Shown: piece by piece, positions 42,963-52,988 of the stretch | Position numbering within the stretch: position 1 is the first letter of the stretch | How the letters are laid out: each line of letters opens with the position of its first letter | Origin: Methanolapillus africanus | GTDB lineage: Archaea; Halobacteriota; Methanosarcinia; Methanosarcinales; Methanosarcinaceae | NCBI RefSeq assembly: GCF_032714475.1 | Contig: NZ_JAWDKD010000008.1 | Coordinates: forward strand, 62,001 to 126,000 | Length of the DNA: 64,000 nucleotides | Direction: 5' to 3' | Position numbers and translations under genes: made by a program | The notes under the pieces: generated by a model | The model's input: only the letters and a program-made list of their open reading frames with translations | Databases searched by the model: none | Told to the model about the DNA's origin: nothing

Positions 42963-43883
42963 TCAATAATCCAGTAAATATTTCTCCAACCCTTCAAAAA
43001 CCCCCAAATAATATCTTTCAGCGACTTCAGAATCAACCCCATTCTCATTTAACGCATGCCCCGAATTCTCAAAAACCCAAAACTCGTATTCATACCCATC
43101 AAGACTCTCAACCTTAGCCTTCATCCTCTCCGCATTACTAAAAGGCACCAACTCATCCTTAACCCCATACCCAAAAACAGTCGGTGCCGACCCTTCACCA
43201 ATATAATAAATCGGCGACACTTTCAACAATTCCGGCGTATTCCCGCTTTTCATCTCCTCAAGAGTATAATTTGTGCCGGCGAGCTGATTAAAAACGCTCC
43301 AAAAGAAAACATCCGATCCTTTTGCAGCATACGGATTCTCAAAAAAGCCCGGATCCGACAAATCCGCGGGACCGACGCCCGACATCACAAAAGCCACCGG
43401 CACCGGCGATTCGCGTGAATAAGCGTAAAGCATGGCCAAATGACCGCCGGCGCTGTCGCCGCCGACCGCAATCTTGTCGGTGCGGATGTGATAATCGGCG
43501 CCGTTTTCATCGATGAATTTCATCACCAAATCAATGTCGTCCAAAATATCATAGCAGTCGACGTCGTCAGACAAATACCGGTAATTGATTGAAATCACGG
43601 CGTAGCCGTTGCTGTTCAAACCTTCAGCATAACCTTTCCCGTCTTCTTTGCTGCCCGTCGACCAGCCGCCGCCGTGGATATACAAAAACGCGGGAACGTC
43701 GGCGGTCATGTTTTCCGCCGAATCGGGCAAATAAATATCGAGCGTGTTTCTTGAATCCGGACCGTATTTGACGTCGGAATACGTTGCCGGATTGTTTGTG
43801 CCGGACATCAACAAAAGGACCGCGAGTAGAATAATGAAAACAAAGGCAACGGCGGCCAAAACAGCAATCGATTTCTTTTTCAT
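42963..43883 (-). CDS. alpha/beta-hydrolase (esterase/lipase, HSL-like), exported
   Basis: About 306 residues from the ATG at 43883 (MKKKSIAVLAAVAFVFIILL), giving a signal anchor. Oxyanion-hole HGGGW, nucleophile GDSAGG, acid in GYGVKDELVPF and His in NSGHALNENG form a full catalytic set of the carboxylesterase group. It is probably an extracytoplasmic esterase acting on short acyl or acetyl esters, compatible with a gut lifestyle. Convergent with the membrane protein gene (18 bp between stops). GC content is higher than its left neighbours. Confidence 0.88.
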   Translation of the reverse strand: MKKKSIAVLAAVAFVFIILLAVLLLMSGTNNPATYSDVKYGPDSRNTLDIYLPDSAENMTADVPAFLYIHGGGWSTGSKEDGKGYAEGLNSNGYAVISINYRYLSDDVDCYDILDDIDLVMKFIDENGADYHIRTDKIAVGGDSAGGHLAMLYAYSRESPVPVAFVMSGVGPADLSDPGFFENPYAAKGSDVFFWSVFNQLAGTNYTLEEMKSGNTPELLKVSPIYYIGEGSAPTVFGYGVKDELVPFSNAERMKAKVESLDGYEYEFWVFENSGHALNENGVDSEVAERYYLGVFEGLEKYLLDY

Positions 43884-43974
43884 GGAATTGTTTTTATTCA
43901 CAAAGAATATAAAAATTGTCAGCATTTTTAGAATTTAGAAAAAGAAAAGAATATTTTTTCAAGAAGGGAAAATT

Positions 43975-44700
43975 ATGGTGGAAAACAAAACAAGCGGCTG
44001 TTTCATTTGCGGAAAAGACATTCAATATTTCCCCGCCGCCAAATCAATGCCATGCGGAGTTTGCGGACAAAACTTTGAAACCGACGCCGCTTGCTTGGAT
44101 GAACATTTTGTTTGCAACGACTGCCATGCTCAAAAAGGCCTCGCAACGATCACTTATTACGCACAAAACAGCCTCAGCAAAAACCCAATCAACATCTCAA
44201 TTGAAATGATGAAATCTCCTTCCATCAACATGCACGGCCCCGAACACCACTTTTTAGTTCCGGCCGCACTCCTGACAGCCTATAAAAATGCCGGCGCAGA
44301 CATCGATTTAAACGAAAGCCTGGCGGCGGCCAAACAGCGCGCCAAAAATGTGCCGGGCGGGATTTGCGGAATGTGGGGCAGCTGCGGCGCTGCCATCGGC
44401 ACCGGCATTTTTGTAAGCGTTGCGACAAAAGCCACGCCGCTTTCCGAAAAAGAATGGCGTCTGGCGAATTTGATGACGTCCAAAAGCCTGAACGACATTT
44501 CCGAAAACGGCGGACCGCGTTGCTGCAAACGGGATTCTTGGCTCGCGATTCTTCAAGCCATCGATTTTGCCGATGAACATTTGGGCGTTCGCATGGAAAA
44601 ACCGGAACGGATTCAATGCGAATTTCATGCGGAGAACAAGAACTGCCGGCAAGAAAAATGTCTGTTTTATTTGGGGTTTGTTTTGAATTCACGAGCGTAA
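43975..44700 (+). CDS. DUF5714 Cys-rich protein
   Basis: 241 residues. The N-terminal zinc/iron-sulfur-like segment has CFICGKDIQYF, CGVCGQNFETDAACLDEHF and CNDCHAQKG. The DUF5714 domain follows: HGPEHHFLVPAALLTAYKNA, PGGICGMWGSCGAAIGTGIF, GPRCCKRDSWLAIL and the end CRQEKCLFY. The family is frequent in methanogens and strict anaerobes; it probably binds metal clusters and its role is unknown. AAGGGAAAA lies before the ATG. Confidence 0.85.
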   Translation: MVENKTSGCFICGKDIQYFPAAKSMPCGVCGQNFETDAACLDEHFVCNDCHAQKGLATITYYAQNSLSKNPINISIEMMKSPSINMHGPEHHFLVPAALLTAYKNAGADIDLNESLAAAKQRAKNVPGGICGMWGSCGAAIGTGIFVSVATKATPLSEKEWRLANLMTSKSLNDISENGGPRCCKRDSWLAILQAIDFADEHLGVRMEKPERIQCEFHAENKNCRQEKCLFYLGFVLNSRA

Positions 44701-44715
44701 TTTTTACAAAATTAA

Positions 44716-45070
44716 GGGTGCATCTACAGTTTCTATTTTTAAATTTCAGTTTGCACCTGCAGTTGACTGTTTTAAGGTTGCAATTTGCACCTACAGTTGA
44801 CTGTTTTAAGGTTGCAGTTTGCACCTACAGTTGACTGTTTTAAGGTTGCAGTTTGCACCGACTGTTTCCAACAATACAGTCTTTTCTTGTTCCGGTTTGT
44901 AACAACTGTTTTCCAACAATACAGTCTTTTTTTGTTCCGATTTTCAGCAACAGGTTCCAACAATACACATGAAATTTCCCTCAGTTTTACACATGTTGCT
45001 ACTGTACCTAATCTTAATCGGAATCCGAGAAAATCAAACGCAAAGCGTTTGATTTTTCGGGATGGTTTGC
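44716..45070 (-). repeat. composite hairpin-array half-element E (inverted)
   Basis: Minus-strand terminus GCAAACCATCCCG (45058-45070), hairpin 45025-45060 (CAAACGC/GCGTTTG core). Array blocks follow: CTGTATTGTTGGAAACAG types, then three clean 34-bp units beginning TTGCACCT on the plus strand at 44751, 44785 and 44819. The array abuts the DUF5714 stop. There is no second hairpin. Confidence 0.8.
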
Positions 45071-45159
45071 ACGAACCGAAAAATAAAAATTGACCACCGG
45101 GTTTTCAAAAAAGCAAAAACAAAAAAGAACGAACGTTTTTTCCACGACGCGCTGCAAAA

Positions 45160-45192
45160 AACCAACGCGATAACGCGCGCGCATGCCGCCCC
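45160..45192 (-). repeat. GC-rich 3' box 8 with CGCG-TTAT-CGCG hairpin
   Basis: Minus strand: GGGCGGCATGCGCGCGCG then TTATCGCGTTGG. It lies immediately after the T-run of the RNA polymerase operon terminator and reads in the operon's direction. The core here pairs as four bp around TTAT. Confidence 0.7.
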
Positions 45193-45198
45193 CAAACC

Positions 45199-45229
45199 AA
45201 AAAAAAGCCGAAGAAATTAATTCTTCGGC
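45199..45229 (-). terminator. hairpin plus T-run ending the RNA polymerase operon
   Basis: Minus strand arms GCCGAAGAA and TTCTTCGGC around a 5-nt loop, followed by TTTTTTTT, 15 bp after the rpoA2 stop. It has the classical intrinsic-terminator shape. Confidence 0.75.
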
Positions 45230-45243
45230 AAACAAAAATAAAT

Positions 45244-46683
45244 TTATTCAACTTTCTTCGGGCGTCCGCGCTTCTTCTTGGGTTCTTCGGCTTCGGCTTC
45301 AACTTCTGCCTCTTCCTCGAATGCCTCAAGTTCTTCCGCGATGTCTTCCAAAAGCTCGATTTCTTCCTCAATAATCTCCTCGGCTTCAATGATTTCTTCA
45401 ATCAATTCTTCCTCGGCTTTCTTTTTGGGTTTGGCGGCCTTCGGCTTTGTTTCGCCCTTCTTTTTCATGTACGTCTTGCCCTTTTGCGGACCCGGCGCGT
45501 CGCTCAATTTTCTGGAAACCAAGCGGATGTCGCCCGTTCCCATCTTAATCGGCTGACCGACAATGACGTTTTCCGTCACACCGGCCAAATCGTCGACGTT
45601 GCCGCGCATACCGGCGTCAAGCAAGTGGTTCACCGTCACTTCGAAAGCGGCGCGTGCGAAAACACTGGCCTTCTCACCGGAAATACCGTGGCGGCCGATC
45701 TGTTTCACTTCACCGTCGCTCGTCATCAAATCAGCGACCAACATGATGTGGCGGATATCGACGTTCAAACCCTGCTCACGCAGCGTGTTCGTCGCTTCCG
45801 TAATAATCGCGTTTCTGGCGGCTTCGATGCCGAAAACCGAGTAGATTTCACTGACGTTGTTCGTCGTCGTCCGGCTCATATCGACGCCTTCGACTTGAAT
45901 GACCTCGCTGAGCGCGGAACCTTCCGTGTACAAAACATACTCGTCGCTGTCGTTGCTCTTACGAATCACGACACGCTTAATGTCGTCGATTCCCTTGAGG
46001 GTGACGTCGTGAATCTTCTTGGCCAACTGGAGCAAGTCGCGGTAGCGCTGGTCCTTGGGCGTCAAGTCAATCTGAAGCGTGTTCTCATTGTCCTCAATGG
46101 TCGCGTCGGAAATCTTGTCCCGGAATAACTCGACGACGTTTTCGAAACGAATGTCGCGCCGCAGCATGTTCTTCTCATTGATGTTGATCACAATCTTCAT
46201 CTGCGCCAAATCCGTCGTCACCGACGCAATCTGGCTGACTTTCGTCGCCTCAATGCTCCACGCCACCTTTTGAGCCTTGTCGCGGTCAAAAGCGAAATCC
46301 ACATCGTCCTTAAGATCCCGGTCGTTGGTCAAATAAATCGTCATCGTCGGCGTGCTCGGAATCTTACGGGCGTCCACGATTTCAATCAAACGCGGCAAAC
46401 CCAGCGTAACGTTAATTTCAGCCACACCGGCGTAGTGGAACGTTCTCATCGTCATCTGCGTACCCGGCTCACCAATCGACTGCGCCGCAACGACGCCGGC
46501 CGCGTCACACGGCTCAATCTTGGACAAATGGTAACCCTTCAGCACACGGTCGATGATTTCCGTCAATTGTTTTTCAGTGACGTCCGTCGCGATCGCGTCT
46601 TCCCGAACCGTATCAATGATATTTTTCGGAAGCGCAAGGCCGCAAACCATACCGTCAATTTTGTCGGCGGATAATTTTGCCAT
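45244..46683 (-). CDS. rpoA2: RNA polymerase subunit A'' with long charged C-terminal tail
   Basis: 479 residues. The catalytic-subunit C-terminal part includes EPCDAAGVVAAQSIGEPGTQ, MTMRTFHYAGVAEINVTLGL, the bridge/trigger-helix region, and RHGISGEKASVFARAAFE. Typical methanogen A'' ends near GDIRLVSRKLS; here about 80 more residues follow (399-479): a Lys-rich start, a strongly acidic helix (EEELIEEIIEAEEIIEEEIE) and a final KKKRGRPKK, an AT-hook-like word. Last gene of the rpo operon; 2 bp after rpoA1. No nusA or rps12 follows; a terminator does. Confidence 0.95.
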   Translation of the reverse strand: MAKLSADKIDGMVCGLALPKNIIDTVREDAIATDVTEKQLTEIIDRVLKGYHLSKIEPCDAAGVVAAQSIGEPGTQMTMRTFHYAGVAEINVTLGLPRLIEIVDARKIPSTPTMTIYLTNDRDLKDDVDFAFDRDKAQKVAWSIEATKVSQIASVTTDLAQMKIVININEKNMLRRDIRFENVVELFRDKISDATIEDNENTLQIDLTPKDQRYRDLLQLAKKIHDVTLKGIDDIKRVVIRKSNDSDEYVLYTEGSALSEVIQVEGVDMSRTTTNNVSEIYSVFGIEAARNAIITEATNTLREQGLNVDIRHIMLVADLMTSDGEVKQIGRHGISGEKASVFARAAFEVTVNHLLDAGMRGNVDDLAGVTENVIVGQPIKMGTGDIRLVSRKLSDAPGPQKGKTYMKKKGETKPKAAKPKKKAEEELIEEIIEAEEIIEEEIELLEDIAEELEAFEEEAEVEAEAEEPKKKRGRPKKVE

Positions 46684-46685
46684 GT

Positions 46686-49337
46686 TCAGACCTCCTTTTT
46701 GGTCACGGCTCTGAAAATACGGTGGACCGCTTCCGCTTTAGCGAAGTCGCTTTTCGTCGGGTCAATACCGTCTTCACCATACATAAACTGAACAATCACG
46801 CCGCGCGTGTCCCGAACCGTCCAGTCGTGCTGAACTTCCAGATCCTGAAGCGCGTTCACAAGCCTGCGCTGGAGGTAACCGGACTGAGACGTACGAACGG
46901 CTGTGTCGACCAATCCTTCGCGGCCGCCGATGGCGTGGAAGAAGTATTCGGTCGGATTCAGACCGCTCTTGTAACTGGATTTCACGAACCCGTGCGCATG
47001 AGCGCCCAAGTCTTTCCTTTCAAAGTGCGGCAATGTGCGTTCACGGTAGCCTCTGTTGATACGGGCGCCACGAACGGCCTGCTGGCCGACACAAGCCGCC
47101 ATCTGCGTGATGTTCAAAATCGAACCTCTCGCACCGGAGCGGGCCATCATCGCGGCCGGATTTTCCAGACCCATGTGGGCGTCTGCGATACGGCCGGACT
47201 TGTCACGGGCCTTACCGAGTTCCTGCATAATCCGCATTTCAATCGTTTCATCCAGCGTTCTTCCCGGGAGCGGTTCCAATTCTTCGGCTTCATACGCCTG
47301 AATCAATTTTTGAACCTCATTCTCAGCCGTGTTGAGCGCCATCGAAATCTGCGCTTTGGCTTCCGCCGGGATATCTTCGTCGGCAATACCGAAACTCAGA
47401 CCCGTTCTCATGACCGCGCGAATCGCCAGTTTGGTCACATCGTCGACGAACTGAGCGCCGCGGGTGGTACCGTATTCTTTGATAATCGTGTCGAGAATCT
47501 TGCCTTTAAAGGCACCCATGGCCATTTCATCAATCGTTCCGGCCAAAAGCTCGCCGTCTTCGATAATGACGTACGCGTCATTCTTTTTGTCCTCTTCCAT
47601 GTCTTTCGTACCGACTTCAGAGGAGAACGACACATTGAGCCCTTCCGGCAAAATCTGACTGAAAATCTGCTTGCCGGTCCAGTACGGGCTGCCGGCGGCG
47701 TCCATGCCGGCCGGAGCCGGAAGTTCACGGATGTCGGTCTTACGCAGCAAGTCGAGCGCATCGTCTTTGTTGATGCGGCCGGTCACCGGGTTGTCTTTTC
47801 GTGTCAATAGGAACATACCGGAAATGTGGTCGTGAATACCGCCCACAATCGGACCGCCGAAACGCGGGGACAAGATGTTTTCCTGAACCTGAAGCAAAAT
47901 TTTCGCTTCGGCGCGGGCCTCTTCGGTTTGAAGAACGTGCATGTTCATTTCGTCACCGTCAAAGTCAGCGTTATACGGCGGGCAAACCGCCGGGTTCATA
48001 CGGAACGTTTTACCGTCCAACACCTTGACGCTGTGCGCCATAATACTCATCTTGTGCAAAGACGGCTGACGGTTGAACAAAACAACGTCCCCGTCGCGCA
48101 AGTGGCGTTCGACAATCCAGCCGAATTCCAATTTCTCGCACAAATCTTCGGCGTTAATATCCGTAATTTTGATACGGCCGCCGTCGGAACGGATCACATA
48201 GTTCGCGCCCGGATAGTTTTCCTGTCCGCGGCGGATGTGCTCCTTTAAGAAATCAATGTTGCGTTCGGTCACATGTTCCGGAATGGTCAGAATGAGCGCA
48301 ATCGGAAGCGGCACGCCGACTTCATTGATGCTCAAGTCCGGATCCGGTGAAATAACGGTACGGGCGGAGAAGTTGACACGTTTACCGGACAAACTGCCTC
48401 TGAAACGGCCTTCCTTTCCTTTGAGACGCTGGGAAAGCGTCTTGAGCGGACGTCCGGATCTGTGGCGGGCCGGCGGAATACCGGACACCGAGTTGTCAAA
48501 GAACGTGGTCACGTGGTACTGAAGCAGTTCCCACAAGTCCTCAATGATCAGCTGCGGGGCGCCTGCGTCACGGTTTTCTTGGAACCGCTGGTTGATTCTG
48601 ATAATGTCGACCAGCTTGTGCGTCAAGTCGTCTTCACTGCGCTGACCGGATTCGAGCGTAATGGACGGTCTGACCGTTACCGGCGGCACCGGAAGAACGG
48701 TTAAAATCATCCATTCCGGCCGGGCGTTTTCCGGGTCCATGCCGATCACACGAATATCTTCATCCGGAATGTTTTCAAACCGGTCGCGGATTTCGGACGG
48801 CTGCAGACGGTCGCCGTTTTCAATGTATTCGGTCGGCTTTTCGAATTTGATTTCGCTTTGTTCGGCGTGACAGTACGGACATTCCTTGACTTTGCTGGCT
48901 TCTTTGTACACTTCGTTGATCAAATCGTCCGGCATGTGGCCGATATCTTCCAGCGATTTGAGGTACGCCAAATAATCTTCCTTTTTGTTTTCTTCAAGCA
49001 GGAGGCGGCTGCATTTACAGCAGACGGACCGGAGAAGTTTGCGGATCGTTTTGTTAAAACCGACGTGGATCACAGAAACCGCGAGTTCGATGTGGCCGAA
49101 GTGGCCCGGACATTCGCCGGCTTTGGAGTGGCAGGTTTTACATTTCAATCCCGGGTCAATCACACCGAGGCGGGTGTCCATGAGACCCATCTCGATCGGA
49201 AAACCGTCCTCATCATAAGTGTCGGCGGTAATCACGTTGGTGGCGCTCATCGCCCGGATTTCTTTGGGCGAGAGCAAACCGAATTTAATCGCGGAGATTC
49301 TTTTCGGGGTCTGTTGAATTCTTTTCGTCGGAATCAT
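46686..49337 (-). CDS. rpoA1: RNA polymerase subunit A'
   Basis: 883 residues. Zinc site CKTCHSKAGECPGHFGHIEL, second zinc segment CCKCSRLL / CPYCHAEQ, the lid/rudder region, and the Mg-binding catalytic loop NADFDGDEMNMHV are present. It forms the largest subunit together with A''. Its start overlaps the rpoB1 stop (TAATG), so translation is coupled. Length and order are standard for methanogens. Confidence 0.97.
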   Translation of the reverse strand: MIPTKRIQQTPKRISAIKFGLLSPKEIRAMSATNVITADTYDEDGFPIEMGLMDTRLGVIDPGLKCKTCHSKAGECPGHFGHIELAVSVIHVGFNKTIRKLLRSVCCKCSRLLLEENKKEDYLAYLKSLEDIGHMPDDLINEVYKEASKVKECPYCHAEQSEIKFEKPTEYIENGDRLQPSEIRDRFENIPDEDIRVIGMDPENARPEWMILTVLPVPPVTVRPSITLESGQRSEDDLTHKLVDIIRINQRFQENRDAGAPQLIIEDLWELLQYHVTTFFDNSVSGIPPARHRSGRPLKTLSQRLKGKEGRFRGSLSGKRVNFSARTVISPDPDLSINEVGVPLPIALILTIPEHVTERNIDFLKEHIRRGQENYPGANYVIRSDGGRIKITDINAEDLCEKLEFGWIVERHLRDGDVVLFNRQPSLHKMSIMAHSVKVLDGKTFRMNPAVCPPYNADFDGDEMNMHVLQTEEARAEAKILLQVQENILSPRFGGPIVGGIHDHISGMFLLTRKDNPVTGRINKDDALDLLRKTDIRELPAPAGMDAAGSPYWTGKQIFSQILPEGLNVSFSSEVGTKDMEEDKKNDAYVIIEDGELLAGTIDEMAMGAFKGKILDTIIKEYGTTRGAQFVDDVTKLAIRAVMRTGLSFGIADEDIPAEAKAQISMALNTAENEVQKLIQAYEAEELEPLPGRTLDETIEMRIMQELGKARDKSGRIADAHMGLENPAAMMARSGARGSILNITQMAACVGQQAVRGARINRGYRERTLPHFERKDLGAHAHGFVKSSYKSGLNPTEYFFHAIGGREGLVDTAVRTSQSGYLQRRLVNALQDLEVQHDWTVRDTRGVIVQFMYGEDGIDPTKSDFAKAEAVHRIFRAVTKKEV

Positions 49338-51166
49338 TATACCGCATCCTCAAGTTTTAATCTCGGGGCAACACCGAGAGATTTAATTTCGTCAAGCAGC
49401 AGCTTGAACGAGTAACTCATTTCGACAAGATAAATATCGGTATCCGCACCGCAGTTCGGGCAGACCGCGAGGTTTCTTTGCTTGTCGAATGTGGCAATCA
49501 TACCGCAGTTGCTGCAAACAAACTCCTCGTCCTTGTCGGACTCTTCCAATAAACGTTCCTTCAAACACATGGCAGCGCCGTGTCCGACCAAAACGTCACG
49601 TTCCATTTCTCCGAAACGCAGACCGCCTTCACGGGCGCGTCCTTCCGTCGGCTGGCGGGTGAGCACCTGAACCGGACCGCGGGAACGGGCATGCATTTTA
49701 GAAGTGACCATGTGGTGCAGCTTCTGGTACAGAATGACGCCAACGAACACATCGGCCGGAATCATTTTTCCGGTCACGCCGTCGTAAAAGATTTCTTTGC
49801 CGGTGTGGGCGAATCCATGAGCAGCCAACGATTTTCGGAGTTTGTCTTCGTTGTCGCCGCCTTCGGCCGCCGCAAAAGCCGTCGCGTCAATCCGGCGTCC
49901 TTCAATGGCGCCGACTTTGCCGCCGATCATTTCGAGAACGTGTCCCACCGTCATACGGGAAGGAATGGCGTGCGGGTTAATCATCAAATCGGGAGAAAGA
50001 CCCGCTTCCGAAAACGGCATGTCGGCGATGTTGACTTTCAAACCGATGACGCCTTTCTGTCCGTGACGGGATGCGAATTTGTCGCCGATGTCCGGAATGC
50101 GTTCGTCGCGCACTTTCACTTTGGCGAGACGGGAACCGTTGATGGATTCCGTTAAAATAACGGTATCGACAACACCTTTTTCATTAGACCGCATCGTGAC
50201 TGAACTCTCACGGCGCTGGTGTCCAAATCCGGCGTCAAGACCCGCGTTTTCTTCCAAGAATCTCGGCGGGCTGGTTTTGCCGATTAAAACGGCGTTCGGG
50301 GAGGCGTAGGTTTCCGGATTCACGAGACCGTCTTCGTCGAGTTCCGTGTATGCTTCGGGGCTCCGGGCGCCGCGGTATTCCGAGTCCGGAATTTCGAATT
50401 TGTCTTCTTGTCCGCCCGGATAGCGGCGTTCTTCGCCTTCAAACGTGCGGATGAAGTGGCTGCGTCCGAGACCGCGTTCGATGGATCCTTTGTTGAACAC
50501 GAGCGCGTCTTCAATGTTGTAGCCTTCGTAAGACAAAATGGCGACCACGAAGTTTTGACCGGCCGGCCGTTCGTCAAAGCCGATGGACTCGCAGGTTTGC
50601 GTGTAAGTCATGGCTTTTTGCGGGTAGTGCAGAATGTTCGCGCGGGTGTCCGGGCGCAATTTGTGGTTGGCGGAGGACACGCCGATACACTGCTTAATCA
50701 TCGCGGCGCCCATGGTACATCTCGGAGCTGCGTTGTGTTCCGGATACGGAATCATACCGGTACAGATACCCAAAATCAAGTCCGGAGACAGTTCCAAGTG
50801 GGTGTGCTTGGGCGTCAGGTCGCGTTCCCGGATACCGATGTAGGTGTTTTCTTCTTCTTCGGCGTCCAAGTATTCGACAAATCCCATGTTGATGAGGTCG
50901 TCAAAACTCATTTCACCGTTCTTTAATTTTTCAACGTGTTCGTTGGTCACGAGCGTTTTGCCGTTTTCAACCACCAAGAGCGGGCGCCGGGCGCGTCCGA
51001 TATCGGTAGAAATAATCACTTCTTTGGTGTGTTCTAAAAAGGCGACGTTGACCTGTTTGGAGCAGCGTCCCTCGCGGCGGGCGTCGCGGATGTTGGACAC
51101 AAGCGCTTCAGGGTCTTCGTGCGTGCCGACCAATTCGCCGTCTAAGAAAATTTTTGCTTTAATCAT
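49337..51166 (-). CDS. rpoB1: RNA polymerase subunit B' (C-terminal half of B)
   Basis: 609 residues. GDKFASRHGQKGVIGLKV, NPHAIPSRMTVGHVLEMIGG, GRAREGGLRFGEMERD and the C-terminal zinc ribbon CSNCGMIATFDKQRNLAVC followed by CGA are conserved. The split of B into B'' and B' marks methanogens, Archaeoglobus and halophiles. It starts within the stop of rpoB2 (ATGA overlap) and its stop overlaps the rpoA1 start. Confidence 0.97.
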   Translation of the reverse strand: MIKAKIFLDGELVGTHEDPEALVSNIRDARREGRCSKQVNVAFLEHTKEVIISTDIGRARRPLLVVENGKTLVTNEHVEKLKNGEMSFDDLINMGFVEYLDAEEEENTYIGIRERDLTPKHTHLELSPDLILGICTGMIPYPEHNAAPRCTMGAAMIKQCIGVSSANHKLRPDTRANILHYPQKAMTYTQTCESIGFDERPAGQNFVVAILSYEGYNIEDALVFNKGSIERGLGRSHFIRTFEGEERRYPGGQEDKFEIPDSEYRGARSPEAYTELDEDGLVNPETYASPNAVLIGKTSPPRFLEENAGLDAGFGHQRRESSVTMRSNEKGVVDTVILTESINGSRLAKVKVRDERIPDIGDKFASRHGQKGVIGLKVNIADMPFSEAGLSPDLMINPHAIPSRMTVGHVLEMIGGKVGAIEGRRIDATAFAAAEGGDNEDKLRKSLAAHGFAHTGKEIFYDGVTGKMIPADVFVGVILYQKLHHMVTSKMHARSRGPVQVLTRQPTEGRAREGGLRFGEMERDVLVGHGAAMCLKERLLEESDKDEEFVCSNCGMIATFDKQRNLAVCPNCGADTDIYLVEMSYSFKLLLDEIKSLGVAPRLKLEDAV

Positions 51167-52854
51167 TCGTCCATTCCCCCATCGTAATCCATGCTGCCCA
51201 AGTAGTCGTCGACATCGTCGGCCGGGCGTGAGGTGGATCCGTGTTCATCATCGCTGAAGTCTTCCGGTTTTTTAGCGCCGGTTTTTTCTTCAAATTCGCT
51301 TTCAAATTCTTCCTTTTCACGGTCGTCGTATTTCACTTCCACGACTTCCGGCTGAATAAACTGGAATTTCTCAACGCCCAAGCTGTAAAGCATTTGCTTG
51401 ATGGGCTCGACGTCGTCGGTGCCGGTGGACAATTCCACCATTTCGGCAAAGTTCTTCACGAGACCGCAGTTGGGTCCTTCGGGTGTTTCCGAGGGGCAAA
51501 GCCGTCCCCACTGGGTCGGGTGCAAGTCACGGGCTTCGAAGTGCGGCTGTGCACGGGAAAGCGGGGAAATCACACGGCGTAAGTGGGATAATGTGGAAAT
51601 GTGGTCGTTGCGGTCCAACAGCTGGGAAACTCCCGTGCGTCCGCCGACCCAGTTTCCGGTCGCCAGCGGGTGCTGGAGCCGGTCGGTCAAAACATCGGCG
51701 CGGACGATGGTGGCCACGTTGAGCTCACGGTTTCTCATGTTGGCGCGTTCCAACTGGTATTTAATGTCGCGGGAAAGCCGGTTGAAAGAGACGCGGAAAA
51801 GGTCTTCCATCAAGTCGCCGGCGAGTTTCAGCCGTTTGTTCGAGTAGTGGTCTTTGTCGTCTTCGTTTCTTTTGCCGAGCGCGAGTTCAAAACAGGATTC
51901 GGCCATGCGGGCCAAGAAGTTCGCCTTTGAAATGCGGTCTTCGGGCCGGTCTCCCAGGTGCGGAAGGAGGTAGCGGTCGAGAACATAGTTGGCGCGTTTG
52001 ATTTGATATTCACGGGCTTGTCCGGCGGCAACGCGCATACCGATTTTTTCAATAGCGGCTTGCATTGTGTCGACTTCGGACTCGTCCAAGTTCTCCAGCA
52101 TAAACTTCACAATTTCCGGGTCGCTGGAAACAGCTGTCACAATGTCCTGGTCGGTTACAATACCGAGCGCGCGGATCAAGGTGATAAAGTTCAGGCGTCC
52201 GGTGATGGACGGGAAGGAGACTTCCAATAAGGATTTGCGGCCGCGTTCAACGACGACCAAGGCGCGGTATCCTTTCTTTTGAGAGAAAACCTTCGCAACT
52301 TCGATTTTGTCGCCGTAGCGCTCGCCGTATTCGGTTAAAATCTTGTTCGGCGCCAAGTCTTCGAGCGTCATCACGACGCGCTCGGTTCCGCCGACGATAA
52401 AGTAGCCGCCGCAGTCCAACGGATCTTCGCCGTGTTTGATTTTCTCTTCGTCGGTCATGTTGATTAAGTTGCAGACTTTGGATTTGAGCATGATCGGGAG
52501 CTGTCCGATGTTGGCTTCGACCGGTTCGTCGTAGTTTTCAACGCCGTCGCGGATCACCGTCATTTGAAGGAAAAGGGGTGCGGAATAAGACAAGTTTCTC
52601 AGGCGGCCCTCGTTCGGATAGAGGGTTTCCGTCGCGCCGTCGGCTTCTTTCACTTTGGGCGTTTCCACACGGATTTTACCGAGTTTGAGGTAGGTTCCTT
52701 CAATATCGGTTTCAATAATTTTCTGCTCATCGATGATTTTTTGAAGTCCTGAATCTAAGAACTTGTTAAATGAATCGATATGATGCTGGACAATTTTCTC
52801 CTGGGTGAAATAATATTTCGCCAAGGTTCGCGTATCTAATGTAATAGTGAGCAC
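51163..52854 (-). CDS. rpoB2: RNA polymerase subunit B'' (N-terminal half of B)
   Basis: 563 residues. GGYFIVGGTERVVMTLEDLA, RALGIVTDQDIV, DRNDHISTLSHLRRVISPLS and HPTQWGRLCPSETPEGPNCG are conserved. The start is GTG (52854); no ATG or better start is in frame near the conserved N-terminus (LDTRTLAKYYFTQEKIVQHH), and the Shine-Dalgarno is poor. The C-terminal tail is acidic (DDVDDYLGSMDYDGGMDE). Unusually, 676 bp separate it from rpoH. Confidence 0.95.
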   Translation of the reverse strand: MLTITLDTRTLAKYYFTQEKIVQHHIDSFNKFLDSGLQKIIDEQKIIETDIEGTYLKLGKIRVETPKVKEADGATETLYPNEGRLRNLSYSAPLFLQMTVIRDGVENYDEPVEANIGQLPIMLKSKVCNLINMTDEEKIKHGEDPLDCGGYFIVGGTERVVMTLEDLAPNKILTEYGERYGDKIEVAKVFSQKKGYRALVVVERGRKSLLEVSFPSITGRLNFITLIRALGIVTDQDIVTAVSSDPEIVKFMLENLDESEVDTMQAAIEKIGMRVAAGQAREYQIKRANYVLDRYLLPHLGDRPEDRISKANFLARMAESCFELALGKRNEDDKDHYSNKRLKLAGDLMEDLFRVSFNRLSRDIKYQLERANMRNRELNVATIVRADVLTDRLQHPLATGNWVGGRTGVSQLLDRNDHISTLSHLRRVISPLSRAQPHFEARDLHPTQWGRLCPSETPEGPNCGLVKNFAEMVELSTGTDDVEPIKQMLYSLGVEKFQFIQPEVVEVKYDDREKEEFESEFEEKTGAKKPEDFSDDEHGSTSRPADDVDDYLGSMDYDGGMDE

Positions 52855-52988
52855 CTTCTTTGATTTTTAGATAGTCTTCCCAAGCCTTTTTTCAAAGCTT
52901 AAGAGGGGGTCAATGTCGATACAGTTTTTTGATTTTTATCAAGGATTTGATAAACGTAAACGGTTGTGTGAATATTGCGTTATTTTGT

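Noticed and set aside
46677..47810. 377-codon plus-strand frame
   Set aside because: Antisense of rpoA1; no homology and no promoter.
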